Position numbers and translations under genes: made by a program
DNA from: UBA5109 sp965662565
GTDB taxonomy: Bacteria; Pseudomonadota; Gammaproteobacteria; Pseudomonadales; Pseudohongiellaceae
Reading direction: 5' to 3'
Length of the DNA: 64,000 bases
Assembly: GCA_965662565.1 (NCBI GenBank)
Contig: CBFIHS010000001.1
Coordinates: 35,349 to 99,348 of the forward strand
The notes under the pieces: generated by a model
Database searches by the model: none
What the model was told of the DNA's origin: nothing
The model's input: only the letters and a program-made list of their open reading frames with translations
Shown: piece after piece, positions 33,935 through 42,235 of the stretch
How positions within the stretch are numbered: the stretch's first letter is position 1
Layout: every line of letters begins with the position of its first letter

Positions 33935-34522
33935 TTATTCGACTCGTTCGACCGAATCGTCACCTTCCTCAGTCTCTCGCGAACCTGGCATCTCCCAGGA
34001 AGGCCTTCTGCCAATAGAAGGATTTTGGCGCTGAAACTCTTCAAACAATTCTCGTCTGCGTTGCACTGATAATTCCATGAAATTTTTATAGCTCTCTCTT
34101 ATCGCTTCTCTTTCTTCTCGTGGCAACTTTTCAAATTCTTCAAAATTTTTTCTGATTCGTTCTCTATCTTCCCTACTAAATCTGGACCATTCTTGACCAC
34201 GGCGACGCGTACGATCTCTATGTTCAGAAGGCAATCTTTCCCAACGTTGTAAGCTTCGAAGCAAACGTTGCTGCTGAAAACCGGGAATCAGGCTCCAGGT
34301 ATCTCGAAACGGGCTCAACATTTCTTGCTGATCTTCAGTGAGATTTTGCCATTCAATTATTTCATTCCTCATCCCATTTCTGGACTCTACGCTAGCATCA
34401 GAATCAGCCGTATCTCTAGCCGCATCTCTAGAATCAGAAAAACCTGGTTGGCTTAGCGCTGCAAAAGGACTAAACAGGGCTAGAGTGAGTAATAAATTGA
34501 AAAATCGCATTTTAGAATTCAT
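33935..34522 (-). CDS. DUF3106 periplasmic protein
   Basis: 195 aa with a signal peptide (FNLLLTLALFSPFAALS). It has DUF3106 repeats: IIEWQNLTEDQQEMLSPFRDTWSLIP, LQRWERLPSEHRDRTRRRGQEW, and REDRERIRKNFEEFEKLPREEREAIRESY (each motif is a ~20-residue Arg/Glu amphipathic helix with a W/F...LP spacing). The tail is low-complexity (SIGRRPSWEMPGSRETEEG). An in-frame ATG at 34510 is a possible start; the ATG at 34522 overlaps the upstream stop. It is the last gene of the sigma operon at 34-35.5 kb. The family usually follows an ECF sigma and a DUF3619-like protein; the role is unknown, maybe envelope stress. Confidence 0.82.
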   Translation of the reverse strand: MNSKMRFFNLLLTLALFSPFAALSQPGFSDSRDAARDTADSDASVESRNGMRNEIIEWQNLTEDQQEMLSPFRDTWSLIPGFQQQRLLRSLQRWERLPSEHRDRTRRRGQEWSRFSREDRERIRKNFEEFEKLPREEREAIRESYKNFMELSVQRRRELFEEFQRQNPSIGRRPSWEMPGSRETEEGDDSVERVE

Positions 34523-34865
34523 CCGCCATACTCAACCATTGGTAGAACTCTATGTCTTCATAGAAATCGATATCTTCATCAGCAGCCAATAGCTCTATAT
34601 CTTCAAGATCTGACAACGCAATATCCAATTCAGGAGAGCTAGGATTATTGAAGTAAAAGCTCAGTGCTATAACAACAATGCATGATGCTAGAACAGCACG
34701 CATTGTTAGACGCTCTTGAAAGAAAAAAGGTCTCTGCCCTTCTAGTGTTTGGTGACGAATATGATTAAGCCTTGAAAGCGTTTGCCCATCCAAACGGTCA
34801 CAACTTCGATCAAGCTCTTGCTTGATCTCATTAATCAACTTGTCTTCAGACTCTGAGGAACTCAT
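34512..34865 (-). CDS. Single-pass membrane protein, DUF3619-like, probable anti-sigma
   Basis: 117 aa. The N-terminal cytoplasmic part (about 1-50) has KLINEIKQELDRSCDRLDGQTLSRLNHIRHQTLEGQ; one helix (AVLASCIVVIALSFYF, about 58-73); then an acidic periplasmic tail with a DLEDIELLAADEDIDFYEDIEFYQWL stretch. This matches the small membrane protein that follows ECF sigma factors and precedes DUF3106 proteins in many proteobacteria. The Leu-rich N-terminus could bind the sigma factor. It overlaps the sigma gene by four bases and the DUF3106 gene by about ten. Confidence 0.78.
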   Translation of the reverse strand: MSSSESEDKLINEIKQELDRSCDRLDGQTLSRLNHIRHQTLEGQRPFFFQERLTMRAVLASCIVVIALSFYFNNPSSPELDIALSDLEDIELLAADEDIDFYEDIEFYQWLSMADEF

Positions 34866-35494
34866 TTGTCATGCTCTTCTAATTTTAGTTTTAAAAAATT
34901 TCTTGCTCTTGAATAATGTGACTTCACAGCTCCAGTCGAGCAGGACATTGCTTGAGCCGTTTCTTTTTCACTTAGACCTTCCCAAGCCCGTAATAAGAAA
35001 ACTTGTTGCTGTCGCATCGGTAATTCTTCTAGAAACTGTTCCAGTAAGTTCATTGAATAATCAGTTTCAGCTTTACTCTCAGGATTGCTGTTTACGGGAT
35101 CTTCAATATCTATCTCATAGTCATTTTCAGAACTATTATTCCCACTTTTTGAAGACCAGAATCCAAAACGCTTTTTTAATGTGGCCCTTCTGTGCCAATC
35201 AATAATACGGCTGCTTAAAATTTTGTGAAATAAAAGCTCCCAGTCTTCAGTTTTTTTATTGGCATATTTCTTCACGAGCGTAAACATCGCTTCTTGAACA
35301 ATGTCAAAGGCTTCATCACTCCCGCCAGTGGCTATCTGGGCTCTTCGAAATGCTCTTTTCTCAATTGAAGAGAGAAACTTTTCAAGAGCTTTAGAATTTT
35401 CCAGTGAGTCACTCCTCGAGTTGATAGGCCTTCCTTGCGCATCATAACTCAGAGAAAAAAGCCTGTCATATAGGCTATGTGCATAACTAAGCAT
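34862..35494 (-). CDS. ECF-type sigma factor of the DUF3106 operon
   Basis: 210 aa. Region 2: SIEKRAFRRAQIATGGSDEAFDIVQEAMFTLVKKY, WELLFHKILSSRIIDWHRR. Region 4: LPMRQQQVFLLRAWEGLSEKETAQAMSCSTGAVKSHYSRARNFLK, the complete helix-turn-helix. A Ser/Asn/Glu-rich linker lies between. This type is usually followed by a DUF3619 membrane protein and a DUF3106 protein, exactly as here. Regulon unknown, probably cell-envelope. Confidence 0.88.
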   Translation of the reverse strand: MLSYAHSLYDRLFSLSYDAQGRPINSRSDSLENSKALEKFLSSIEKRAFRRAQIATGGSDEAFDIVQEAMFTLVKKYANKKTEDWELLFHKILSSRIIDWHRRATLKKRFGFWSSKSGNNSSENDYEIDIEDPVNSNPESKAETDYSMNLLEQFLEELPMRQQQVFLLRAWEGLSEKETAQAMSCSTGAVKSHYSRARNFLKLKLEEHDK

Positions 35495-35706
35495 TTTCTT
35501 AAATCACCCTTATGAGAGCTTTTAAACTCATTGTAAACTTATTCGATTAATAGTGTTTTGCCTTCTCGATACTTCTTTCTAGCCTTAAGCTTTCTTTGCC
35601 TTTTTTTGCTTTCCTTTGCCTTCTTAAGCCATCCTTGGCGTTTCCATGGCTATCCATTGGCTTTCCTTTAGCCTCATTCCTTGAACTTTTATGGTTCAAT
35701 AATTAC
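35495..35706. other. Purine/pyrimidine-skewed intergenic region with short near-repeats
   Basis: The plus strand from about 35560 to 35690 is pyrimidine-rich with repeated CTTTGCCTT/GCTTTCCTT words and near-palindromes (CCATGGCTATCCATTGG around 35645-35661). No gene or clear promoter is seen. It separates the small secreted-protein gene from the sigma operon. Confidence 0.5.
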
Positions 35707-36120
35707 TTAATCCGCTGTGCTCTCTTGCCCTCTTCCAGCTGGTGGCCCAGCTCTAAATTCACCTCGGCCTGGTCCATTACCTCGCAACTCTCGCATTGGA
35801 AAGCGGCCCTCTTCCCTGGCTTTAGCTATATTGGGGTATTTTTCCGCAAACTCTTCACGTTGCATTTCAGCCTCAGCCTGTCTTCCCGCACGAAGTGCCT
35901 CAAGTTCAGCGGCTAGTTCCGGGTTTTCAGCAGAAAATTCTGCCCATTGTTCTTCTCTGCGAGCCATTGCCTCTGCTCGAAATTCTTCCATTTGCTCTTC
36001 TGTTAAGCCCCTTCTTCCATGATTTGCTCGATCATCATCCTGAGCCTGTAAGGCGCCCATTCCAAAGCCAGTTAAGGTAAGGACTGCAACAGATGTTAAT
36101 AATATATTTCTCTTTTTCAT
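35707..36120 (-). CDS. Small secreted Arg/Glu-rich protein of unknown function
   Basis: 137 aa. Signal peptide ILLTSVAVLTLTGFGMGALQAQ, then a helical segment (LTEEQMEEFRAEAMARREEQWAEF, about 40-64) and a second (NPELAAELEALRAGRQAEAEMQREEF), ending in a Gly/Arg-rich disordered tail (GNGPGRGEFRAGPPAGRG). It resembles DUF3106 and CpxP/Spy-like helical periplasmic proteins only in composition; no family was recognised. GGGA stands eight bases before the ATG. Same strand as the sigma operon, which starts about 210 bp downstream, so it may be a co-regulated envelope protein. Confidence 0.72.
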   Translation of the reverse strand: MKKRNILLTSVAVLTLTGFGMGALQAQDDDRANHGRRGLTEEQMEEFRAEAMARREEQWAEFSAENPELAAELEALRAGRQAEAEMQREEFAEKYPNIAKAREEGRFPMRELRGNGPGRGEFRAGPPAGRGQESTAD

Positions 36121-36321
36121 GCTTATTTCCCTGCAAAAAGTAAATTAGTTTTTCATCTCTTATAACGCAAAGCATTCAAATTGGTTTACAGGAATTGGAA
36201 AAAAGGTTTAATTTGGTTAGTTTGCTAGTATCAGTTCTGACCTTAACTTAAGTAAGAACAAAGTAAGAAGAAGGTGAAAAGAAAAGAGATTATGAAAGAC
36301 TTACTGTTATAAGTTCTGAGC

Positions 36322-37503
36322 TTAATAGGTATGAGGCCTCTTAACTCTGTCATCACCCAACCAAGAATAGAAGTCATTTTGAAGCCCCATTAAGCCACCA
36401 GGGTAACTTTGATTTAGCACTTCAATGCCATCAGTAGCAACACAGTAATCATCTGCGGTTTTTTGTAAAAGAGCGGCCAAAGCTCGACGTCCGCTATTAT
36501 TATCAAGTAAAAAATAAATCAAACTCCAACTCAAAGCATAACTTTCCGCTTGTTGTTGGGCTCTCCATTGTTCGAGCTGAGTAATTAAAAACTCTTCAAG
36601 TGAAAGCGGATAACCATTTAGAACACTTTCCCTCGCCATGATTAACCATTCATTTTGCGGGCGTATCTCGGCATATTGTTGACGCATACTTAGGCGCTCG
36701 AAATACTCGGCCATTCCTTCGTGAAGCCAAAGCGGTGCGGCCGCTAGCATTCCATTCAACATGACATGAGCCGCTTCATGCCTCGTAACCGCTAAAGTTT
36801 GCTCACTATCTTCATATTGATAGGTCACGGCTTCGTTAGTTTCATTACTATAAAAACCACCAGATGCAACTAAAGCAGGCCCAACTCTAGCACTTGCATA
36901 AGCTTGGTAAGCCGAACGATCTGGAAAAATTAAAACCATAAGATCCACTTGCTTTAAACGTTCCCTGCCTAAGATCTCACTAAGAATTTCATACATGCTC
37001 CCCGCTTGAGCCTCTATCTGATTCTTAAAAAAGGGCAGATACTCACCGCCCATAAAATCAATCTCTAAGCGAAAATACTCTAGCCTAGCTGGCTCACGGG
37101 AATTAAATACAGAAGCTTCCACATTAGCAGGAGCAACATCACTAAAATGCAAGTTTCCTTCATCGTCTCTCCTTTGATAAATCCTGTTGGGTCGGACTTC
37201 GGTCACTTCTCTAACTGGCGCCATGTTGCATGTAAAATCCGGTAATGCTTGCTCCTCCTGAAAAGAATTTTGCATACGCTGCAGAGCATTCAATGCAACA
37301 TCCTCTGCTATTAACTCCTCATCTGACTCATCTTCAGAAACATTTACATCACTTATTGATAGAGCCGGAAAATCACCCTCCAGTTCTTCACGAGCAGGGT
37401 AAGCTGTTACATTCGGCTTTTCATCTTCAAGTACATAGCGAAGGTTCCAAAAACCGAAAAAGCAAAGCATTAAAAAAGCAGCAAAAATTAGTCGTTGTCT
37501 CAT
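36322..37503 (-). CDS. Gluzincin-like (DUF1570/peptidase MA) exported protein
   Basis: 393 aa. One N-terminal hydrophobic segment (LIFAAFLMLCFFGFW) acts as anchor or signal. A DUF4124-like stretch (RPNRIYQRRDDEGNLHFSDVAP, about 105-126) precedes the metallopeptidase-like domain: LILEFFRLEIDFMGGEYL-type helix, SAYQAYASARVG, VTRHEAAHVMLNGMLAAAPLWLHEGMAEYFE. The HEAAH zinc site and downstream Glu (HEGMAEYFE) are intact, so proteolytic activity is plausible. Two unrelated genes flank it. Its substrate is unknown. Confidence 0.82.
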   Translation of the reverse strand: MRQRLIFAAFLMLCFFGFWNLRYVLEDEKPNVTAYPAREELEGDFPALSISDVNVSEDESDEELIAEDVALNALQRMQNSFQEEQALPDFTCNMAPVREVTEVRPNRIYQRRDDEGNLHFSDVAPANVEASVFNSREPARLEYFRLEIDFMGGEYLPFFKNQIEAQAGSMYEILSEILGRERLKQVDLMVLIFPDRSAYQAYASARVGPALVASGGFYSNETNEAVTYQYEDSEQTLAVTRHEAAHVMLNGMLAAAPLWLHEGMAEYFERLSMRQQYAEIRPQNEWLIMARESVLNGYPLSLEEFLITQLEQWRAQQQAESYALSWSLIYFLLDNNSGRRALAALLQKTADDYCVATDGIEVLNQSYPGGLMGLQNDFYSWLGDDRVKRPHTY

Positions 37504-37595
37504 AATATTTTAAGTATGCTTTATGAAATTACTGGCCTCAATAAAACTTTTCATCTGTGTTTTAATAAGCCTATCTTAACATTAGTGGAGCAACT

Positions 37596-39446
37596 ATGAT
37601 GAAACTCGCAACTTTGCTCTTAAGCCTACTATTTGGCTTTTCTGTAAATATTGTTTCTGCACAAGAAAGTGAAACTTATGTCTGGGATTTAAGCGATCTT
37701 TATCCCGATACTGAGGCTTGGGAGTTGGCTTTAACTGATCTTGAGGCCCAGCTTGATGAAATCCCCAAATTCCGAGGAACTCTAGGATCTAATTCACAAG
37801 CCATGCTTTCAGCTCTTTCAAAAATCTCAGATGGTATGAAAGAGCTGACCCGCTTATATATCTACACAAACCTGCGCCGAGATGCCGATCAACGTGATCC
37901 AGACGAGCAAACTCGTTTTGGAAGAGCGATGCAACTTTATACCAATTGGAGTGAAGCTACCTCTTGGCTTAATCCTGAGATACTTGCCATCGGCGATGAG
38001 ACTGTTCAGCGCTTTCTTAGAGAGCAGCCAGAGTTAGAAAAATTCCGCTACATGCTCAACGATACCCTTAGGATGGAGCCCTATACGCTCGACGAAAATA
38101 CCGAAAATATTTTAGCGCAGGCCTCATTACTGCTTTCATCTCCGGAACAAATTTATCAAATGTATGCAAATGCAGATATTCCCTGGCCAACTGTAACTCT
38201 TAGCAATGGAGAAGAAGCCCTGCTTACGCAGGCTGGCTACTCCTTCTATAGAGGTTTAGAGAACAGAGACGATCGTAAACTTGTTTTTGACACTTTTTGG
38301 GCAACCTGGCAGCAATTTGCAGACGGCATGGGCGCTACTCTCAACACAGAAGTCCAGGCCAATGTTTTTTCAGCCCGATCAAGAAACTATGAATCTGTTC
38401 TGCAGCAGAATCTTTTCCAAGATGGCTTGCCTCCAGAGGCATATACCCAACTTGTTTCACAAGTGAATGATACCTTGCCCATTTTTCATCGCTATCTCGA
38501 ATTACGCGGACGCATGTTAGGCATAGATGATCTTCGTTATTACGACATCTACCCTCCTCTAGTTGAAATTGATGCTGGCGACTTTGATATAGAACGCTCA
38601 AAAGTAGTTGCCTTCGAAGCCCTAGAGCCTTTCGGAGAGACTTATCTGAACCTTCTAAGCGAAGGATTTTCACAAGAATGGATGCACAGCCATCCGCAAC
38701 CAGGAAAGACCTCAGGGGCTTACATGAGCGGATCTGCGTATGACGTTCATCCCTACATTCTGCTCAATCACAGTGATGATTATAATTCTTTATCTACTTT
38801 TGTTCATGAATGGGGGCATGCTGTTCACTCTTTGTTAGCGAATGCACAAAACCCTTGGGAAACAGCAGGCTACTCTACTTTCACAGCTGAAATGGCCTCA
38901 ACAATCAATGAAATTTTACTTGAAGAATATATGATAGCTAATGCCAAAACCGATCAAGAGAAACTTTTTTATCTCGGCAGCGCTTTAGAAAGTATACGTG
39001 GCACCTTTTTCAGACAAACCATGTTTGCTGAATTTGAGCTCGCGATTCACCAAATGGCCGAAAGCGGTGAGCCTTTGAATGGCACTGTACTAAGTGGAAC
39101 TTATGGAGACCTCTTAAAGCGTTATCATGGGCATGATAAAGGCGTCCTAACTATCGATGATGCCTATACTGTTGAATGGGCCTATATTCCCCACTTCTAT
39201 TATGATTTTTACGTCTTTCAGTACGCCACTAGCATTACCGGTGCAGCGTGGTTTGCCGAAAAATTTCTAGCCGGAGATATAGAAGTTAGAGATAACTTCT
39301 TGAAGGTATTAAGCGCCGGAGGTTCAGATTATCCACACAACATTCTTCTTAACGAGGCTGGACTGGATATGACTAAAGCTGAAGCTTATGAACCAGTTAT
39401 CAGACGCATGAACTCTTTAATGGATCGAATTGAGGAGTTGTTGTAG
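37596..39446 (+). CDS. pepF: Oligoendopeptidase F (M3 family), exported
   Basis: 616 aa. Signal peptide LATLLLSLLFGFSVNIVSAQ means the enzyme is exported, unlike the cytoplasmic PepF of lactic bacteria. M3B features: WDLSDLYPDTEAW start, DTFWATWQQFADGMG, and the zinc site TFVHEWGHAVHSLLA (HExxH) with the downstream Glu in YSTFTAEMASTINEIL. Cleaves short peptides. Two adjacent ATGs give alternative starts one codon apart; GGAG is upstream. It probably degrades small peptides in the periplasm. Confidence 0.92.
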   Translation: MMKLATLLLSLLFGFSVNIVSAQESETYVWDLSDLYPDTEAWELALTDLEAQLDEIPKFRGTLGSNSQAMLSALSKISDGMKELTRLYIYTNLRRDADQRDPDEQTRFGRAMQLYTNWSEATSWLNPEILAIGDETVQRFLREQPELEKFRYMLNDTLRMEPYTLDENTENILAQASLLLSSPEQIYQMYANADIPWPTVTLSNGEEALLTQAGYSFYRGLENRDDRKLVFDTFWATWQQFADGMGATLNTEVQANVFSARSRNYESVLQQNLFQDGLPPEAYTQLVSQVNDTLPIFHRYLELRGRMLGIDDLRYYDIYPPLVEIDAGDFDIERSKVVAFEALEPFGETYLNLLSEGFSQEWMHSHPQPGKTSGAYMSGSAYDVHPYILLNHSDDYNSLSTFVHEWGHAVHSLLANAQNPWETAGYSTFTAEMASTINEILLEEYMIANAKTDQEKLFYLGSALESIRGTFFRQTMFAEFELAIHQMAESGEPLNGTVLSGTYGDLLKRYHGHDKGVLTIDDAYTVEWAYIPHFYYDFYVFQYATSITGAAWFAEKFLAGDIEVRDNFLKVLSAGGSDYPHNILLNEAGLDMTKAEAYEPVIRRMNSLMDRIEELL

Positions 39447-39475
39447 CAGCATCTCTTTATCGAAGGAAGTTATCA

Positions 39476-40090
39476 TTGAATATAGAAAAGTTGAAAGAAG
39501 CTGAATCAGCATTTCTTTATAGATATCCAGGCGGTTTTGAAAATCCTGAGTTAGCGCTTATTGGGAAAAAGCATCGTCTAACAAAAAGAGTGAAACAAGC
39601 TCAAGAATTCTTCGCCAAAAAGAATTTTCGTAATGTTGAAACTATTTGTGACAATATGGTGAAAGTTGTTAATGCATCTTCCATGGTTTCATTATTTGAG
39701 AAACCAAAATTCCGTGACCTTGTAAAATCTTTAACTGAGAAACAAAAAAAACAGTTGAGCAAAGGCCTCGATGATTTCCTTCATGGAGACCAAGAAAAAG
39801 GCTTTAATACGATGCTAGCAATACTCAAGACCTACAAGCTTACCAAATGGTCTTTGATCAGCATTATCCCAAACTACTATCATCCTGGCGATGAAGTCCT
39901 TGTAAAGCCAACGACAGCCAAAGGCGTGATAAAAAACTTCGAACTCGAAGGGCTCATTTACAAGCCCCAACCTAGCTGGGAATTTTATGAACAATACAGA
40001 GCTACTATTCTCGAAATGAAAGAGTTAGTTGATAAAAGTTTAAGTCCTAGTAATGCCGAATTTTCAGGTTTTTTAATGCTGACCATGTAA
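39476..40090 (+). CDS. Unknown 204-aa basic helical protein
   Basis: 204 aa from a TTG start supported by GAAGGAAG six bases upstream. No signal peptide or membrane helix, so cytoplasmic. Predicted mostly helical, with Lys-rich amphipathic segments (LTKRVKQAQEFFAKKNFRNVETI; LVKSLTEKQKKQLSKGLDDFL). A distinctive central segment is LTKWSLISIIPNYYHPGDEVLVKPTTAKGVIKNFEL; the second half includes YKPQPSWEFYEQYRATILEM. Family unrecognised. It is 30 bp after pepF and 60 bp before apbE, in the same direction, so it may be in an operon with them. No function assigned. Confidence 0.7.
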   Translation: MNIEKLKEAESAFLYRYPGGFENPELALIGKKHRLTKRVKQAQEFFAKKNFRNVETICDNMVKVVNASSMVSLFEKPKFRDLVKSLTEKQKKQLSKGLDDFLHGDQEKGFNTMLAILKTYKLTKWSLISIIPNYYHPGDEVLVKPTTAKGVIKNFELEGLIYKPQPSWEFYEQYRATILEMKELVDKSLSPSNAEFSGFLMLTM

Positions 40091-40149
40091 AGGGTGATTA
40101 GTAGTTTTCAAATTTATCTCAAACAATAAATATTCAATAAAGAGTCTGC

Positions 40150-41205
40150 TTGAAAAATCCACTTTATAAATCTGTAAATTTCTCCCACAAAAACTTACTG
40201 AATATTTTATGGATTTTCATTCTTGGTTTAGTTTTAGTTGCTTGTGATATTGATAAGCCGGACCAAGCCAGAACACTCTCCGGCTTCACAATGGGGACAT
40301 CTTACACCATTACAATTGTTAGTAATCAAGCTGAACCAATCGCTGCAAGTCTGATCAACTCAACACTTGAAGATATAGAAAACACCATGTCTACATACCG
40401 CCCAGACTCTGAACTTATGAGACTGAACCGTTCACCAATCGAGACTTGGATTGAAGTCTCAGAGCCACTTTTTGAAATCCTTAAACTAAGCGAAGAGCTC
40501 AGCGAGCTTAGTCAAGGCGCTTTTGACATAACTGTTGGCCCTTTAGTAGATCTCTGGGGTTTTGGTGCAAACCAAAAGCAATTAAACACTCTTCCTTCGG
40601 CCGAAGAGGTCGATGTAGCTAAAATTAATATTAGTCACAAGAATTTAATTCTGTCTGAAGATCGGCATGCAGTAAAAAAACTTCAAGAGATAAAATTAGA
40701 TCTATCTGCAATAGCTAAAGGCTATGCGGTCGATGCTCTTGCCAACTTATTGGATGCAGAAAGTATTGAAAACTATTTAGTGGAGATTGGTGGTGAGATA
40801 CGCAGCAAAGGGAGAAATAATACCAATAACTTTTGGAGCATTGCCATAGAGAGCCCCGAGTCGAACCAGCTTTCCCAAGAGTCTCAACGCATAATTTTTG
40901 TTAATGAAATTGCTATGGCGACATCGGGTAATTATCGCAATTATCATGAAGTCGATGGACAGCATTATTCGCACATAATTAACCCTTCTAGCGCTTCGCC
41001 AGTTCTAAGTAATCTGCATTCGGTCACAGTGATAGCTGAAAGTAGTGCTAGAGCTGATGCCTTGGCTACTGCTTTGAGTGTTATGGGCGCGGAAAAATCT
41101 ATAAGCTTCGCCAGTAAAAATAATATCGCCGTGTATTTTTTGATTAAAGAGAATAACAGTCTCAATGAATATTACTCTGAGCTTTTTGCAGACTACTTAA
41201 ATTAA
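40150..41205 (+). CDS. apbE: ApbE: FAD:protein FMN transferase (lipoprotein)
   Basis: 351 aa from TTG 40150 (AAAGAG upstream). Lipobox VLVACD places the protein in the periplasm on the inner membrane. The family core is clear: SGFTMGTSYTITIV, MSTYRPDSELMRLN, GAFDITVGPLVDLWGFG, LDLSAIAKGYAVD, YLVEIGGEIRSKG, IAMATSGNYRNYHEVDGQHYSHIINP and ESSARADALATALSVMG. Transfers FMN from FAD onto target proteins such as Rnf/Nqr subunits, whose genes are not in the window. Intact and full length. Confidence 0.93.
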   Translation: MKNPLYKSVNFSHKNLLNILWIFILGLVLVACDIDKPDQARTLSGFTMGTSYTITIVSNQAEPIAASLINSTLEDIENTMSTYRPDSELMRLNRSPIETWIEVSEPLFEILKLSEELSELSQGAFDITVGPLVDLWGFGANQKQLNTLPSAEEVDVAKINISHKNLILSEDRHAVKKLQEIKLDLSAIAKGYAVDALANLLDAESIENYLVEIGGEIRSKGRNNTNNFWSIAIESPESNQLSQESQRIIFVNEIAMATSGNYRNYHEVDGQHYSHIINPSSASPVLSNLHSVTVIAESSARADALATALSVMGAEKSISFASKNNIAVYFLIKENNSLNEYYSELFADYLN

Positions 41206-41337
41206 TTCGACTGAGTTAGGCTTGTGGTGCTAAAGCGAGTGAGTTAACTTCTTGCAGTATCTCTTTAAAAAAAGCTAATACAGAACAGACTAAGTCTTAG
41301 AATAAATTTTTACTAATTACTGTAAGCGATTAATAAA

Positions 41338-42186
41338 ATGACAAACAACTCCGAAGAAATTTCTAATCAGCAACGAAAATCTTGGGACGCATTTTCTCCT
41401 GGTTGGAAAAAGTGGGATTCCGTAAACATGCCATTCCTAGAACCTATCGGAGCAGAAATAATTCGCCTAATCGAACCTAAGGAATCTGACATAATTTTAG
41501 ACCTTGCAAGCGGAACGGGTGAACCCGCACTAACAATTGCCGAAATAACCAAGCAAGGCAAAGTAATCGCCATGGATATCTCAGAAGGCATGTTGTCCAT
41601 TGCAAAAGAGCAGGCTGCTTTAAAAGGTATCCACAATCTTGAAACTAAAGTCGGTGATGCCTCTGAACTTCCTTTTGAGAAAAAATTTTTTGATGCCGTC
41701 AGCTGCAGAATGGGCTTTATGTTTTTTCCCGACATTCAGAAGGCTCTTGAAGAAATACACAGAGTCCTGAAACCTGGTGGAAGACTGGCGATTTCTGTTT
41801 GGGGTCCTCCTCAAGATAATTTTTGGGTAACAGTTACCATGGAAACCATACAGCAGTTTATGCAAGTCCCACCACCCCCAAAAGAGGAACCGGGAATGTT
41901 TCGCTGCGCTGAGCCTGAATTCATGACTAAGCATTTTCTTGAAGCTGGCTTTCAAAACCTGAGTGAATCAACCATTAATACAGCTCTAGCTCTAGACGCT
42001 CAAAGGTATTGGCAGATGATTACTGAAGTTGGAGCACCTATTGTAGCTGCCCTTAATAAGGCTGATGAATCTTTACAAAAAGAAATCAAAGCCGAAGTAT
42101 TAAACAAAATTCACAAAAAGTTTCCTGAAGGAGACCCCAAACTCCCTAGTTCTGCTAGAATAATCGTCGGTAAAACTCCGGTATAA
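41338..42186 (+). CDS. Class I SAM-dependent methyltransferase (UbiE/Methyltransf_11-like)
   Basis: 282 aa. SAM motif I DIILDLASGTGEPALTIAEI (about 45-65), post-I VIAMDISEGMLSIAKEQAAL, ASELPFEKKFFDAVSCRMGFMFFPDIQKALEEIHRVLKPGGRLAISVWG (motifs II-III). The acceptor is not predictable; small-molecule or lipid/quinone-like methylation is typical. No clear Shine-Dalgarno. It sits alone between apbE and a transporter gene. Confidence 0.82.
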   Translation: MTNNSEEISNQQRKSWDAFSPGWKKWDSVNMPFLEPIGAEIIRLIEPKESDIILDLASGTGEPALTIAEITKQGKVIAMDISEGMLSIAKEQAALKGIHNLETKVGDASELPFEKKFFDAVSCRMGFMFFPDIQKALEEIHRVLKPGGRLAISVWGPPQDNFWVTVTMETIQQFMQVPPPPKEEPGMFRCAEPEFMTKHFLEAGFQNLSESTINTALALDAQRYWQMITEVGAPIVAALNKADESLQKEIKAEVLNKIHKKFPEGDPKLPSSARIIVGKTPV

Positions 42187-42235
42187 CCTTAAAACAAAAT
42201 AATTTTCTGCTCTGCATAAGGAAAAAGGTTTCAAT

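Noticed and set aside
35596..35916. Plus-strand ORFs opposite the small Arg/Glu protein
   Set aside because: Low-complexity Ser/Leu/Phe shadows without start signals.
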